A stretch of 64,000 bases of DNA from Candidatus Limnocylindrales bacterium. GTDB taxonomy: Bacteria; Moduliflexota; Moduliflexia; Moduliflexales; JAUQPW01. The notes beneath the pieces are model-generated. The model was not told where the DNA came from. It made no database searches and saw nothing but the letters and a program-made list of their open reading frames with translations. Shown in pieces: positions 1 to 9,339 of the stretch; the first letter of the stretch is position 1, and the number at the start of each line of letters is the position of its first letter. The position numbers and the translations under genes are program-made. The DNA lies in assembly GCA_035559535.1 (NCBI GenBank), contig DATMBG010000021.1:162398-226397 (forward strand), read 5' to 3'.

Positions 1-49
1 GTGGATAAAAATGGGATAAACCGTTGTGAATTTTTGGAATCGCATTACC

Positions 50-1171
50 TTAGCCAACAATCTTTGAATGCGTCCACGACCGGATCGAATCGGATATATA
101 GGTCAGGTGTTTTTCCGTCAACTCGGCGTACATGGGTAAGCTGACCACTTCTTTGGCTATCCGTTCTGTTACCGGCAATACCCCTGCGGGAATTTTCAAA
201 TGCCTGTACGCAGGTTGTTGGTGAAGGGGAACAGGATAATGAATTCCCGTATCGATCCCCCTCTCTTTGAGCCAGGCCTGAAAACGTTCTCGTTCGGATA
301 CCCGGATGACAAACAGGTGCCATACCGATTCGGCATCGGGATGGATAACGGGTAAGGTAATTCCACACCCTTTCAACGCCTCCAGATAATAGGCTGCATG
401 CCTGCGGCGCGCCGCATTCCACGTATCTAGATATCGTAATTTGACGCGCAATATAGCTGCCTGCAATCCATCCAGACGACTGTTTAGACCCTGAATCTCA
501 TGGAGGTATTTCTCCTGACGGCCATGATCGGCCAACATGCGAATCTGGCGGATCAGATCTTCATCCTGACTGACTACAGCCCCTCCATCTCCATAAGCCC
601 CTAAGTTCTTTCCGGGATAGAAGCTAAAGCAGGCCACATCCCCAAAAGAACCTGCCCGCCGCCCTCGCCACCTGGCTCCATGGGCCTGGGCAGCATCTTC
701 GATCACCTTTAAATTGTATTGTCGGGCTATTTCCAGGATTTGATCCATCTCACAGGGCTGACCGTATAAGTGAACCGGAATGATGGCCCGGGTACGAGGT
801 GTGATGGCTGCTTCCAGTAACTTCGGGTCCATCAACATGGTTTCTTCCTGGATATCTACAAAAACAGGCTTTGCTCCGGTCAACGAGATGGCCTCTGCCG
901 TAGCCATAAAGGTATGGGCTACGGTAATAACCTCATCTCCCGGTCCTATTCCCAAAGCTCGAAGGGCCAGATAGAGAGCATCTGTACCGTTACCTACCCC
1001 AACACACGCCCGGGTCTCACAATAAGCTGCGAACTCTGCTTCAAACCGTTGTACTTCTTCTCCCCCAATAAAGGCACTCCGCCTGATAACAGCCTGAATA
1101 GCAGCGTCTATTTCGACCTGGATTGAATCATACTGAGCCTTCAAATCTACAAGTGGAATCATATTTTTCAA
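50..1171 (-). CDS. DegT/DnrJ/EryC1/StrS sugar aminotransferase (copy 1)
   Basis: PLP-dependent aminotransferase that, by family, converts a nucleotide keto-sugar into an amino sugar. The 373-residue protein has the family layout: the N-terminal 'PLVDLKAQY' start, the glycine-rich '[11 protein letters not shown]' loop (about 60-70), Asp159 in '[10 protein letters not shown]' for the PLP pyridine nitrogen, and Lys188 in '[14 protein letters not shown]' for the Schiff base. Length is normal. It is the last gene of the minus-strand polysaccharide cluster, 23 nt after the formyltransferase. The adjacent Gfo/Idh dehydrogenase and formyltransferase suggest it makes an amino sugar that is then N-formylated or N-acylated. 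The exact sugar cannot be read from the sequence. Confidence 0.93.
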   Translation of the reverse strand: MKNMIPLVDLKAQYDSIQVEIDAAIQAVIRRSAFIGGEEVQRFEAEFAAYCETRACVGVGNGTDALYLALRALGIGPGDEVITVAHTFMATAEAISLTGAKPVFVDIQEETMLMDPKLLEAAITPRTRAIIPVHLYGQPCEMDQILEIARQYNLKVIEDAAQAHGARWRGRRAGSFGDVACFSFYPGKNLGAYGDGGAVVSQDEDLIRQIRMLADHGRQEKYLHEIQGLNSRLDGLQAAILRVKLRYLDTWNAARRRHAAYYLEALKGCGITLPVIHPDAESVWHLFVIRVSERERFQAWLKERGIDTGIHYPVPLHQQPAYRHLKIPAGVLPVTERIAKEVVSLPMYAELTEKHLTYISDSIRSWTHSKIVG

Positions 1172-1194
1172 TCCCCTTTCTTGGGAAATAAAAA

Positions 1195-2064
1195 TTAGAG
1201 TGGTATTTTTTCATTTATTTTGATGTTGTACTTAAACGGATCGAATCCGGATAGTCTTACACAAGACCCATCTTCACAAATGATGGTAGCTCCATCTGCG
1301 TGGATTTCGCATACCAGCGGAGCCGAAAAGCCTACATATTTTTTATTGACCAGCTCGGCTGAAAATACCTGCACCTGCTGGGAGTTGAACATAAAGAAGG
1401 CAGGGTTACTTTCACTCCTCAAAGCCATGACTTTACAATATATCACCCGATTGGTCGACCAATCGGTTAGCTGACTATCTCGCGGAAACCGCCGTGTAAC
1501 ATAGGTTGCCTGGTCCCGGGGGTTTGGCATGGCCTTGATTTCCCCTTTTAGAAAATCCTCCAGGAACCGGCCAAACTCTTCTTCGACCAGATCCAGCAGG
1601 CGATTTCGTAATTCTGCAACGGACATCCCCTCATCAAGCTTTATCATACGTTGCCAGTAAATGTCTCCGGCATCGATTTCTTCTATCATCTGATGGAGGG
1701 TTATTCCAAATTCTTTTTCGTCGTTGATGAGGGCCCAATGCATGGGATGTCGTCCCCGATACTTAGGCAAAGGGGATGGATGCACATTAAGGGTTGGATA
1801 AAGTTCCAGGATCTTTTTAAAGCGAAAATTGCAAAAGCAGTTGATGAGCAGGTCGAGACTATAAGGGGCCGCAATCTGTATAAGTCCTGACTCATCGAAG
1901 CCTTCATAAAATCTGGCCTCTTCTATGAAGGTAAGATAAGCTTTTCTGAGAGTTTCATCGACCGGTTTCTGCAGCCCAACAAAAGCCGGTAACAAACCTA
2001 CCTTATAAACCGATCGCAATAACCGTAAAGGACCATCATTATTTCCAACGATAGCGAAATTCAT
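1195..2064 (-). CDS. Methionyl-tRNA formyltransferase-like sugar N-formyltransferase
   Basis: A 289-residue formyl-transferase-fold protein. The catalytic triad of the family is visible: Asn93 and His95 in '[13 protein letters not shown]' and Asp131 in 'EEIDAGDI'. These residues use 10-formyl-tetrahydrofolate to formylate an amine. True Fmt is usually about 310 residues and sits beside def or a tRNA locus. This one lies among sugar-nucleotide genes, so an amino-sugar N-formyltransferase is the better reading. The start codon overlaps the stop of the upstream transferase by one base (TAATG), indicating translational coupling. The C-terminal half is less conserved and could hold a substrate-specific domain. 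Confidence 0.85.
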   Translation of the reverse strand: MNFAIVGNNDGPLRLLRSVYKVGLLPAFVGLQKPVDETLRKAYLTFIEEARFYEGFDESGLIQIAAPYSLDLLINCFCNFRFKKILELYPTLNVHPSPLPKYRGRHPMHWALINDEKEFGITLHQMIEEIDAGDIYWQRMIKLDEGMSVAELRNRLLDLVEEEFGRFLEDFLKGEIKAMPNPRDQATYVTRRFPRDSQLTDWSTNRVIYCKVMALRSESNPAFFMFNSQQVQVFSAELVNKKYVGFSAPLVCEIHADGATIICEDGSCVRLSGFDPFKYNIKINEKIPL

Positions 2065-3071
2065 TATAAAGGTGGAAAGTTATAAAATTGATAAGCGGCT
2101 AAATTATCCAGTGCCCAGACATCCTTGAAGGTTGCCCGTCCCCCCATCCGTTCTTTGAATTCTAAAATACCCCATTTGATCCAATCCCCCCGGGAAGATA
2201 AACCGAAATTAAACCATCTAAACCCCAGAGCTTTATAGTAATTGAAAACCTCGTAGAAAAGCAGGGGCATTACGTTCCAGCGGGCATAAGTATAATCCGG
2301 GGCGATATAAAATGTATGGACGGCCTGTTTATTTACCACAAATACAACCAGGGTCGCAAGGGTCAGATGATCTTTTATGGCTACCCAAAAGTGAATACGA
2401 TCTGGATATCGGGACTTTAGGTCGGAGAGTTCCTCCAGGGAATGGGTGGGTTTTTTCTCATACCGGTTAGCCAGGTTTTGGGCTATCAGGGAATAGGGGG
2501 TAGAGGGGTCTTCAATCTGGCGAACCTGGATACCTTTATTTTTTAAGCTTCGAATGGTAGCCGGATTTTTCTTTCGTCCCATCCTTAGCCAGTTATCCTC
2601 GTTTTCTAGATTTACACAAGAGCAGACCTCACGGGTTACCAGCTTAAATCCCCGGTGCCACAGGAGGTACAAAAGTTCTCCATCGGTAGGATAGGAAAAT
2701 AACGCTTCTGCCAGGCGAAATTCCAGACGATAGAAGCCTTTATTTTTATAATATTCGATGGCTTTTTCCAGCATTAAAAGCACTTCCCGCACCGTCATTT
2801 CTTTATGATAAACCAGGGCTCCGGCAGTACTCCCTGGATGAGAGACAACAGCCAGTTGCTGATCAGCCGTGATGCAGCACGCTGCGGGTAAAACACCTAT
2901 CAGATGATGGCCTGAATAAAACAGTAAGCTTTCATCTTTAAATCTATCTTTGGGATGATAGGAAAGAAATTTGCGTTCTTGAAATATCCCCCCATTACGG
3001 GATTGGTTTATGATAAAGGCATCCCATTCTGCGGCAAAGCTTTCTTGATAAGGCTGCAGGTCTATCTGCAT
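2064..3071 (-). CDS. FemAB/GNAT-like acyltransferase
   Basis: 335 residues resembling the FemAB-like branch of the GNAT superfamily. An N-terminal acyltransferase half includes 'GVLPAACCI' and 'HPGSTAGALVYHKEM'. A second half carries the pattern 'FWVAIKDHLTLATLVVF' followed by 'YIAPDYTYARWNVMPLLFYE', and near the end 'GFRWFNFGLSSRGD', typical of proteins that transfer an acyl or aminoacyl group to an amine. No signal peptide is seen, so it is probably cytoplasmic. It is coupled to the formyltransferase downstream and separated from the Gfo/Idh gene upstream by a repeat-filled gap. The substrate is unknown; an amino sugar is inferred from context. Confidence 0.7.
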   Translation of the reverse strand: MQIDLQPYQESFAAEWDAFIINQSRNGGIFQERKFLSYHPKDRFKDESLLFYSGHHLIGVLPAACCITADQQLAVVSHPGSTAGALVYHKEMTVREVLLMLEKAIEYYKNKGFYRLEFRLAEALFSYPTDGELLYLLWHRGFKLVTREVCSCVNLENEDNWLRMGRKKNPATIRSLKNKGIQVRQIEDPSTPYSLIAQNLANRYEKKPTHSLEELSDLKSRYPDRIHFWVAIKDHLTLATLVVFVVNKQAVHTFYIAPDYTYARWNVMPLLFYEVFNYYKALGFRWFNFGLSSRGDWIKWGILEFKERMGGRATFKDVWALDNLAAYQFYNFPPL

Positions 3072-3102
3072 AGGAAAAAGATCCCTCTACACGCCCTCCC
3101 TC

Positions 3103-3262
3103 CCCCCCTATGCGGGCAGGGCTGTTAAGTTCTCAAGTATTTCGGGAAGTCTTTAACATTTTTGATAAAGTGAGTCCCAGAGAAGCGCCCTGGATTCGTG
3201 CTCATCCAAAGAGACTCATCCGTACTTCTCAGAGAACTTAACAGCCCTGCCGCATAGGGGGG
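3103..3262. repeat. MITE-like inverted-repeat element
   Basis: Two near-identical arms of about 31 nt face each other: roughly 3104-3134 (ending GGCTGTTAAGTTCTC) and 3232-3262 (starting GAGAACTTAACAGCC). They differ by one inserted base and enclose about 97 nt without a gene. It sits in the 359-nt gap between the FemAB-like and Gfo/Idh genes. The size and terminal inverted repeats fit a non-autonomous element or a large transcribed hairpin. Confidence 0.7.
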
Positions 3263-3350
3263 AAAGAGGGGGAGGAGCGGGTAGCAACCCTCACTGCCCT
3301 TACCTCATAAGGGTATCTTTTTATTGACCTGACCTCCCATGGCGCCTTTT

Positions 3351-3476
3351 TTAAGCTGAAAAGCCCCGTCAGGGGCGAACAGTTGATAGCTTCCGACCCA
3401 AGTGGGGGGATTCGGATATCCAGAATTTTTTCAAACTCCCTGGCAGCGGCCTGTTAAACAGGTCGCCCCGCACGCC
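3351..3476 (+). repeat. Dispersed element family A, partial copy
   Basis: Begins TTAAGCTGAAAAGCCCCGTC and ends AACAGGTCGCCCCGC. The same segments recur near 13381, 17941, 39700, 60520 and 63805 in either orientation. The inner GCCCCGTCAGGGGC and GGCCTGTTAAACAGGTC pieces are each self-complementary. The right end runs into the last codons of the Gfo/Idh gene at 3431-3476. Confidence 0.75.
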
Positions 3477-4531
3477 CTGTTAAGGATTGAATTAAACTCC
3501 TTGAGATAAGGTCGCTCGCGAAGTGAGCGTTCTCCCATCTCCAACACGGCTACGACATCCCGAGCATGCCGGGGGCCCGTTAAAGGGGTTTCACCTGTTC
3601 GGATACACTCTAAAAAATGGGCAACCTCCACCTTTAACGGTTCTTGAAAATCAATTCGAGGTAACCAGATATCCCCTGCCCGGTGAAACAGTTGATAGTT
3701 ATTAAAATGATCGAAATCCATGCTCTCTCCGGCTTTGGGTACCCGATCAACTCCCTTATCCAATATGGCAATTTTGTCGTCACTGATATCATCATAGATA
3801 ACCATCTTGCGACTGCCCACAAGGGTCATTTTACGGATTTTACCGGGGTCTAACCAGCTCACCTGCATATGGGCGGTTATACGATTGGGCCAGGTCAGGG
3901 TAGCAAATACCACATCCTCAATTCCAGGCTGGATATAATCCACTCCATAGGCCATCACAGAAACAGGTAATTCGCCGTCCATGAGGTAAAGCAAGATACT
4001 GATATCGTGGGGAGCTAAGTTCCACCAGGCATTTATATCCGAACGTACCTGACCGAGATTAAGCCGCTGGCTATAGATATAGTAGACCCGCCCGATTTCA
4101 CCCTTATCCAGGAGCTTCTTCACATAACGTACGGCAGCATTGTAGAGAAAAGTATGTCCTACCATTAAGATACGATTGACGGAGGCGGCTAAGGCTAGCA
4201 GCTCATCGGCTTCCCGGGTACACATGGCCAGAGGTTTTTCCACAAAGGTATGTTTACCCGCCTTGAGAGAGGCCTTTGCCAGTTCATAGTGGGTTGAGGC
4301 CGGTGTGGCTATCACGACAGTATCTACCTCTGGATCGCCTATTGCATCTTCCCAACTCGGAAGGGCTCTTGTCTTTGGATAGTTTTCCTCAACGTAAGCC
4401 CGTCGCTGAGGATTTAACTCTGCGACCCATTTGACATGGCAGTCCGGGTGCGTGGAAAAATTACGTAACAGGTTAGGACCCCAATAACCACAACCGATCT
4501 GGGCGACAGTAACTTTTGTCCGATTTTTCAT
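3431..4531 (-). CDS. Gfo/Idh/MocA-family sugar-nucleotide dehydrogenase
   Basis: 366-residue NAD(P)-dependent oxidoreductase. The N-terminal Rossmann motif is 'IGCGYWGPN' (12-20) and the family 'EKP' signature is at 98-100. A catalytic-type His is at 175 in 'NLAPHDIS'. The C-terminal half is the alpha/beta substrate domain. The closest known role is a WlbA-type UDP-sugar 3-dehydrogenase that feeds a DegT aminotransferase, which fits two DegT genes nearby. It overlaps the upstream acyltransferase gene by 4 nt (ATGA). The last 15 or so residues (ending 'CGATCLTGRCQGV') are encoded by the dispersed family-A repeat, so the native C-terminus has probably been replaced or extended. Confidence 0.9.
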   Translation of the reverse strand: MKNRTKVTVAQIGCGYWGPNLLRNFSTHPDCHVKWVAELNPQRRAYVEENYPKTRALPSWEDAIGDPEVDTVVIATPASTHYELAKASLKAGKHTFVEKPLAMCTREADELLALAASVNRILMVGHTFLYNAAVRYVKKLLDKGEIGRVYYIYSQRLNLGQVRSDINAWWNLAPHDISILLYLMDGELPVSVMAYGVDYIQPGIEDVVFATLTWPNRITAHMQVSWLDPGKIRKMTLVGSRKMVIYDDISDDKIAILDKGVDRVPKAGESMDFDHFNNYQLFHRAGDIWLPRIDFQEPLKVEVAHFLECIRTGETPLTGPRHARDVVAVLEMGERSLRERPYLKEFNSILNRACGATCLTGRCQGV

Positions 4532-5418
4532 TTCCTGGAGATAATTCGTGGATACTCAGAGACCACCAGACTATCTTCTGGAACCGATCCTGTAACCGTT
4601 GTCCCCATCCCCACAATCACCCGATCCCCTATCTTTGCCCCCTTAAGAATCAGGGATCGCATTCCAATCCAGACATCATTTCCGATTTCGATGGGTTTCG
4701 TGAGGGGTCTGGCAACTTCCTCCATCCCTACCGGATAACCCACTTCCATCCGATGACGACGCTCCTTCCAATCAACTGAATGGGCGTTTGTATCGTAAAC
4801 CACTACGTCATAGGATATCAAACAATAATCCCCGATCGTTATGGCCTCTTCGCATCGTAGCAAGGCTCCCATCCCGATGCCGGTATATTGGCCGACTTTG
4901 AGCCGACCTCCAAAGCGAACAAAAATATCTCCACTCACATGAACTCTGGGTCCAAATACCGCCGAACCTTTATTTATAATCACAGAGAACGGATGATTTG
5001 GTTCACAAACAAAGACACCGCCGGCAGCAATATCCAAAACCCCGGCCTGGGAAACCTGAATGCTCACCCCTCGAAGTTGGACCCCTTCACCCAACGTAAC
5101 CGTGGAATTGTCCCCCACCATTATGGTGGCATCTTGCAGGGTACAGAAATCCCCGGCTTGTAAAGTTGCCTTTCTACCCACCTTTATGTGGACCCTGGAT
5201 AAAGCCACGTGGTTGCCGAGTTGAATAGTGCCGAAGGGATCACATGATAAACGGGAATAAATATCGGCATGGCTGTCTCTTCCCATCCTTACAGATTTTG
5301 TAAGTCCCATACGGGGAAGCATATTGGCCTGAAAAAGATTCTCCAAAGCCCGGGCAACTCGGGCGACCTTTCGGGCAGCACGACCCATGGGGGAGTTTGA
5401 CAAAACCAACAACCTCAT
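4528..5418 (-). CDS. Left-handed beta-helix (hexapeptide) acyltransferase
   Basis: About 296 residues, mostly imperfect hexapeptide turns from residue 70 on, with the typical 'IGNDVWIGMRSLILKGAKIG' region near the C-terminus and 'GMGTTVTGSVPEDS' closing the helix, as in sugar O- or N-acetyltransferases of the WbbJ/maltose-acetyltransferase type. The start at 5418 gives an ATGA overlap with the ABC ATPase stop; an ATG at 5430 is also possible. It ends by overlapping the dehydrogenase start by 4 nt. It probably acetylates the amino sugar or the finished glycan in the cytoplasm. The acceptor is not known. Confidence 0.85.
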   Translation of the reverse strand: MRLLVLSNSPMGRAARKVARVARALENLFQANMLPRMGLTKSVRMGRDSHADIYSRLSCDPFGTIQLGNHVALSRVHIKVGRKATLQAGDFCTLQDATIMVGDNSTVTLGEGVQLRGVSIQVSQAGVLDIAAGGVFVCEPNHPFSVIINKGSAVFGPRVHVSGDIFVRFGGRLKVGQYTGIGMGALLRCEEAITIGDYCLISYDVVVYDTNAHSVDWKERRHRMEVGYPVGMEEVARPLTKPIEIGNDVWIGMRSLILKGAKIGDRVIVGMGTTVTGSVPEDSLVVSEYPRIISRK

Positions 5419-6668
5419 ACTACTTCCCATTCCTGGTCCACCAGGAGTCCTCCATGACTTGGAGGAGGTAAACGTCCGGTACCAAAAAAATCTCCGGCCT
5501 CTACGGTCAACTGCCCGGCATCTTGAATCCAGTCTTCGATCTCTCCCTTCCGTCGCAGGATAAAGTTAAGATTAAACACACCGGGTGCCAGGGGGAGTCT
5601 GGGAATCTTGCACCGTATTCGGCCAGAACGATTAAGGCCACTAAACTCAGCCCCTGTCAGTTGATTGTTGCATTGAATCAAATGCTGGCCGTAAAGGGTA
5701 AAGATACCGATCCCGAAAACCATATCATCCAGAGGTACAGAATCCCTGGCTTCATAGGACAATACGATATTAAGTTCCTGCCCGGATATGGCAAACTCGA
5801 CTTTCCGGCCCTGATTATCCATTAAACAATAATCCGTAAGGACAATATGACCACAACCCCGTCGGTCTAAGCGATCCCGGAGAGGAATTGAACGCAGAAC
5901 GGAGAGATCTTCCAGGTATTGACGGATAATAACCGAAACGGCTCCGGAATCGACCAGCCGACCCTCCTTTATCCAGCACGCCCGGTTGCAGAGGGCTTCC
6001 ACAGCCGCCATATTGTGGCTTACAAAGAGTACACTTCGTCCTTCTTTAGCCACTTCTCCCATCTTTCCCAGACATTTTTTCTGGAAACCTGCATCCCCCA
6101 CGGCCAGTACCTCATCCACCAGAAGGATCTCCGGCTCTAAATGGGCGGCTACGGAAAAAGCCAGCCGTACATACATGCCACTGGAATAATATTTGACGGG
6201 AGTATTTAAAAATTTCTCTACTTCGGCAAAGGCCACAATTTCATCAAACTTTCGATCTATCTCGGCTTTTCTCATACCCAGAATGGCGCCATTCAGGTAG
6301 ATGTTTTCTCGCCCCGTCAATTCAGGATGGAAACCCGTCCCCACCTCCAGTAAGGATCCTACCCGGCCATGAATCTCGGCGTAGCCTTCAGTGGGTTCTG
6401 TGATGCGGGAAAGAATTTTTAGAAGTGTGGATTTACCGGCTCCATTACGACCGATGATACCCACCACTTCGCCGCGCTGGACCTCAAAGGAAACCTCTTT
6501 GAGGGCCCATAGCGTCCGGTCTATCGGGTATCTCTTGTGTTGTAGGAATCTGAGGGGAACTTGAACCGCCCTGATCACAGACTCACGCAAGGTTGCGTAG
6601 GGAGCTCTATAAGTACCTAGACGATATTGCTTCCCCAGCCCTTCAATACGAATGGCTATTTTACCCAT
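5415..6668 (-). CDS. Polysaccharide ABC exporter ATPase (Wzt-like)
   Basis: 417-residue ATP-binding subunit of an ABC-2 exporter for O-antigen or capsule. Walker A 'GRNGAGKST' at 73-81, signature 'YSSGMYVRLAF' at 161-171, Walker B 'ILLVDEVLAVGD' at 181-192, and the H-loop 'SHN' near 217. The first 240 residues are the nucleotide-binding domain of the TagH/Wzt type. The remaining 170 or so form a beta-rich domain like the C-terminal glycan-recognition domain of Wzt, which binds the capped end of the polymer. It follows the Wzm-like permease by 30 nt, and the pair would export the glycan across the inner membrane. Confidence 0.93.
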   Translation of the reverse strand: MGKIAIRIEGLGKQYRLGTYRAPYATLRESVIRAVQVPLRFLQHKRYPIDRTLWALKEVSFEVQRGEVVGIIGRNGAGKSTLLKILSRITEPTEGYAEIHGRVGSLLEVGTGFHPELTGRENIYLNGAILGMRKAEIDRKFDEIVAFAEVEKFLNTPVKYYSSGMYVRLAFSVAAHLEPEILLVDEVLAVGDAGFQKKCLGKMGEVAKEGRSVLFVSHNMAAVEALCNRACWIKEGRLVDSGAVSVIIRQYLEDLSVLRSIPLRDRLDRRGCGHIVLTDYCLMDNQGRKVEFAISGQELNIVLSYEARDSVPLDDMVFGIGIFTLYGQHLIQCNNQLTGAEFSGLNRSGRIRCKIPRLPLAPGVFNLNFILRRKGEIEDWIQDAGQLTVEAGDFFGTGRLPPPSHGGLLVDQEWEVV

Positions 6669-6698
6669 TCCAAACCGTAGAATTTAATTGTAAGGTTC

Positions 6699-7550
6699 CT
6701 AGATAACGTCGGCAAACCGCTTCTCCATACGACGAAAATAATACGCACCACTGACCAGCAGGAGTATCGATACCCATATTGAGACAACCAGCAGGGCCCC
6801 GGGAGGGTTGGCCCCCAGTAAAACCCAGCGAAAACCCTCTACCACACCTACCATGGGATTCAGACCGTATAAAGTTCGCCAGGGCTCGGAGAGAAGGCTG
6901 CTGGGATAAACCACCGGGGTGGCAAACATCCAGAATTGGATTAAGAAAGGGACCACATAACGGACATCTCGATATTCTACGTTTAGTGCAGAAAGCCAGG
7001 TACCTGTTCCCAATGCGGTTATCAAAGCCAACAGTAGAAAAAAGGGTAATAATAAAATTTCCAGAGTCGGCCACACGCTATAATAGATCATCATCCCCAG
7101 CAGAACGGTAAAGGCAATGGCAAAATCTATCACCCCGGAGAGGACACTGGAAATAGGGATAATCAGGCGGGGAAAATAGACCTTACTGATTAAGTTGGAA
7201 CTACCGATCAGGCTATTGGAAGCCTGATGAAGGGAATGGGCAAAATAATTCCAGGGCAACAGGGCAGCATAACTAAAGAGGGGATAAGGAATTCCATCGG
7301 AGGGAATCTTAGCCAGGTGGCCAAAGAAAAGGGAGAATATCACCATACTAAAGAACGGCTGAATTACGGCCCAGGCCGCTCCCAAGAGGGTCTGTTTGTA
7401 ACGTACTTTGATATCCCGCCAGGTTAGAAAATAGAGCAGCTCTCGATATTCCCACAACTCACCCAGCTTGAGGGAAACCCACCCTTTGGAAGGTTTGATG
7501 ATAATGACAGGTAAGGAAGTCATGGGTAATTTTTCATTTTTTATTGACAT
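6699..7550 (-). CDS. Polysaccharide ABC-2 exporter permease (Wzm-like)
   Basis: 283-residue inner-membrane permease. It begins with the cytoplasmic amphipathic stretch 'LWEYRELLYFLTWRDIKVRY', typical of ABC-2 polysaccharide and teichoic-acid exporters (Wzm, TagG). About six hydrophobic segments follow, including 'VIQPFFSMVIFSLFFGHLA' and 'FAIAFTVLLGMMIYY'. It ends with a short charged tail. Partner of the Wzt-like ATPase directly downstream. ATG at 7550 is taken as the start; a second ATG at 7523 is also possible, since neither has a clear ribosome site. Confidence 0.92.
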   Translation of the reverse strand: MSIKNEKLPMTSLPVIIIKPSKGWVSLKLGELWEYRELLYFLTWRDIKVRYKQTLLGAAWAVIQPFFSMVIFSLFFGHLAKIPSDGIPYPLFSYAALLPWNYFAHSLHQASNSLIGSSNLISKVYFPRLIIPISSVLSGVIDFAIAFTVLLGMMIYYSVWPTLEILLLPFFLLLALITALGTGTWLSALNVEYRDVRYVVPFLIQFWMFATPVVYPSSLLSEPWRTLYGLNPMVGVVEGFRWVLLGANPPGALLVVSIWVSILLLVSGAYYFRRMEKRFADVI

Positions 7551-8148
7551 CTATGGGAAAACCGATAAACGGTTAAATTGAATCCAGCCTGATAACATGG
7601 CTTCGCCCTTTAGCTTACAGAATCCGTTTTCTAAAACCTCCAGATTCCCAGGACCTGTACGCAGAGAAACTTAAAACTACCCTTTAAAAACATTCCGCCC
7701 TTGCTTCTCAAGTCCGTATCGGTTTAGCAGGTAAATCTCTCTAAATTCCCTTCCAGGAGGAATATAAGGATATCTCCTCTCGAAAGTTTCCCTTTGAGGG
7801 GGTTAAGAGGTTTGACCTCGCCGGCTAATCGGTACGGCTGGTTACTTCCTTTAAAATCTGTTTCAAAAAAGACCGGAATGTCCAATTGTAAAAGAGCTTG
7901 CAAGCCACAAGCCATCTTACTTCTGGCCGGGTTTATTTGCAATCATTACCGGGTCCGATCTTTTATCCGGGTCGTCAAATTTTCATCTCCCAAGTTTTTG
8001 TATCAATTTGGATCATTGTACCAAAATGAAAGACTGTTCCCATACCCGGTCGATATGGAAATATGGTATGAAGGCTAGGGATCACCCCTCCCCGTATGCA
8101 GGGAAGGGTGGTACAGACGCTTGTAGGGCAGGGGTCTTCTTTCCCCCT
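7551..8148. other. Intergenic gap without a supported gene
   Basis: About 600 nt between Wzm and the second DegT gene. Short frames occur on both strands, but none has a convincing start site or recognisable protein. A small hairpin around 8085-8112 (CACCCCTCCCC ... AGGGAAGGGTG) is the only clear structure. The change in spacing suggests that the downstream export genes may have their own promoter here, but no good -35/-10 pair was found. Confidence 0.5.
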
Positions 8149-9306
8149 TTACCCCAGAACCTTTTTTAGGGCCTTGATGACATCTTCTACATCCTCATCG
8201 GTAAGCTTAGGAGAAAGGGGAAGGGAAAGGGTTCGTTCTCCAATATACTCAGCATTGGGGAAGTCTCCCGGTTTATATCCGAAAGCTTGTCGGTAGTAGG
8301 GATGTAAATGAAGGGCCGTATAATGGACGCCGGTTCCGATATTTTCCTGGATGAGTTCGTTTAAAACCTGATCCCGAGATTTTTTTATGCGATCGATGTG
8401 GAGAAGGACGGTATAAAGATGACGGGCATGGATCATGTAAGGTTCCACCGGAGCCGGAAGGGTCAGGGGTAATTCTGCCAGGGCCTCATCATAACGTTTC
8501 CAGATTTCGTTACGCCGGAGGAGGTTTTCTTCCACCCGTCGGAGTTGATGGATGCCCAAAGCAGCCTGAAGGTCCATCATGTTATACTTGAACCCCGGAA
8601 AGACCACCTGATAATGTTTATAACCCTCATCGGAGAAGCGCTTCCAGGCATCCTTGGTCATTCCGTGAAGTCCATACATCTTGATTTTGTCGGCATAGGA
8701 TTCATGACGGGTGGTGACCATGCCTCCTTCCCCTGTGATCACATTTTTGGTAACATAGAAACTGAAACAGGTTATATCGCCGATGTTACCGATTTTTTTC
8801 CCTTTATACCATCCTTCAATGCAATGGGCGGCATCTTCAATCACCAATAAACCATATCGTTGGGCAAGCTCCAGAATAGGATCCATCTCGCAGGGACGAC
8901 CTGCAAAGTGTACCGGTAAAATGGCTTTAGTTCGGGGTGTGATGGCTTTTTGAATCCGGTCCGGATCTATATTGAGGGTTTTTCGCTCTACATCTACAAA
9001 GACCGGCCTGGCTCCGGTATGGACAATGGCATTGGCCGTGGCACAGAACGTCATAGGGGTTGTGATGACTTCATCCCCGGGGCCTATGCCGGAGACCAGC
9101 ATGGAAAGATGGAGGGCCGCTGTACAAGAATTCAAGGCTATGGCATAAGGGGCTCCTATGTAGGCCTTAAATTCTTTCTCAAACCGATCCACCTTGGGGC
9201 CTGTCCCCAACCAGCCAGACCGAAGGCTGTCCACTACTTCGGCAATTTCCTCTTCTCTGATATCGGGACTTCCAAATACTAAAAATGAGTTTCTAACCGG
9301 AGCCAC
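8149..9306 (-). CDS. DegT/DnrJ/EryC1/StrS sugar aminotransferase (copy 2)
   Basis: 385-residue PLP-dependent aminotransferase, a second member of the family in this cluster and clearly different from the first. Asp158 in 'VIEDAAHCIEG' and the Schiff-base Lys187 in 'FYVTKNVITGEGG' are present. The N-terminus 'FGSPDIREEEIAEVVDSLRS' resembles the ArnB/PseC/PglE-type branch that acts on UDP- or dTDP-4-keto sugars. GTG start at 9306. It lies 33 nt downstream of the NusG-like gene. Two aminotransferases imply two amino sugars or a diamino sugar in the product. Confidence 0.93.
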   Translation of the reverse strand: MAPVRNSFLVFGSPDIREEEIAEVVDSLRSGWLGTGPKVDRFEKEFKAYIGAPYAIALNSCTAALHLSMLVSGIGPGDEVITTPMTFCATANAIVHTGARPVFVDVERKTLNIDPDRIQKAITPRTKAILPVHFAGRPCEMDPILELAQRYGLLVIEDAAHCIEGWYKGKKIGNIGDITCFSFYVTKNVITGEGGMVTTRHESYADKIKMYGLHGMTKDAWKRFSDEGYKHYQVVFPGFKYNMMDLQAALGIHQLRRVEENLLRRNEIWKRYDEALAELPLTLPAPVEPYMIHARHLYTVLLHIDRIKKSRDQVLNELIQENIGTGVHYTALHLHPYYRQAFGYKPGDFPNAEYIGERTLSLPLSPKLTDEDVEDVIKALKKVLG

Positions 9307-9339
9307 AAAAACCTCTCCCCTCCAAACCTTTCCCCTTTT

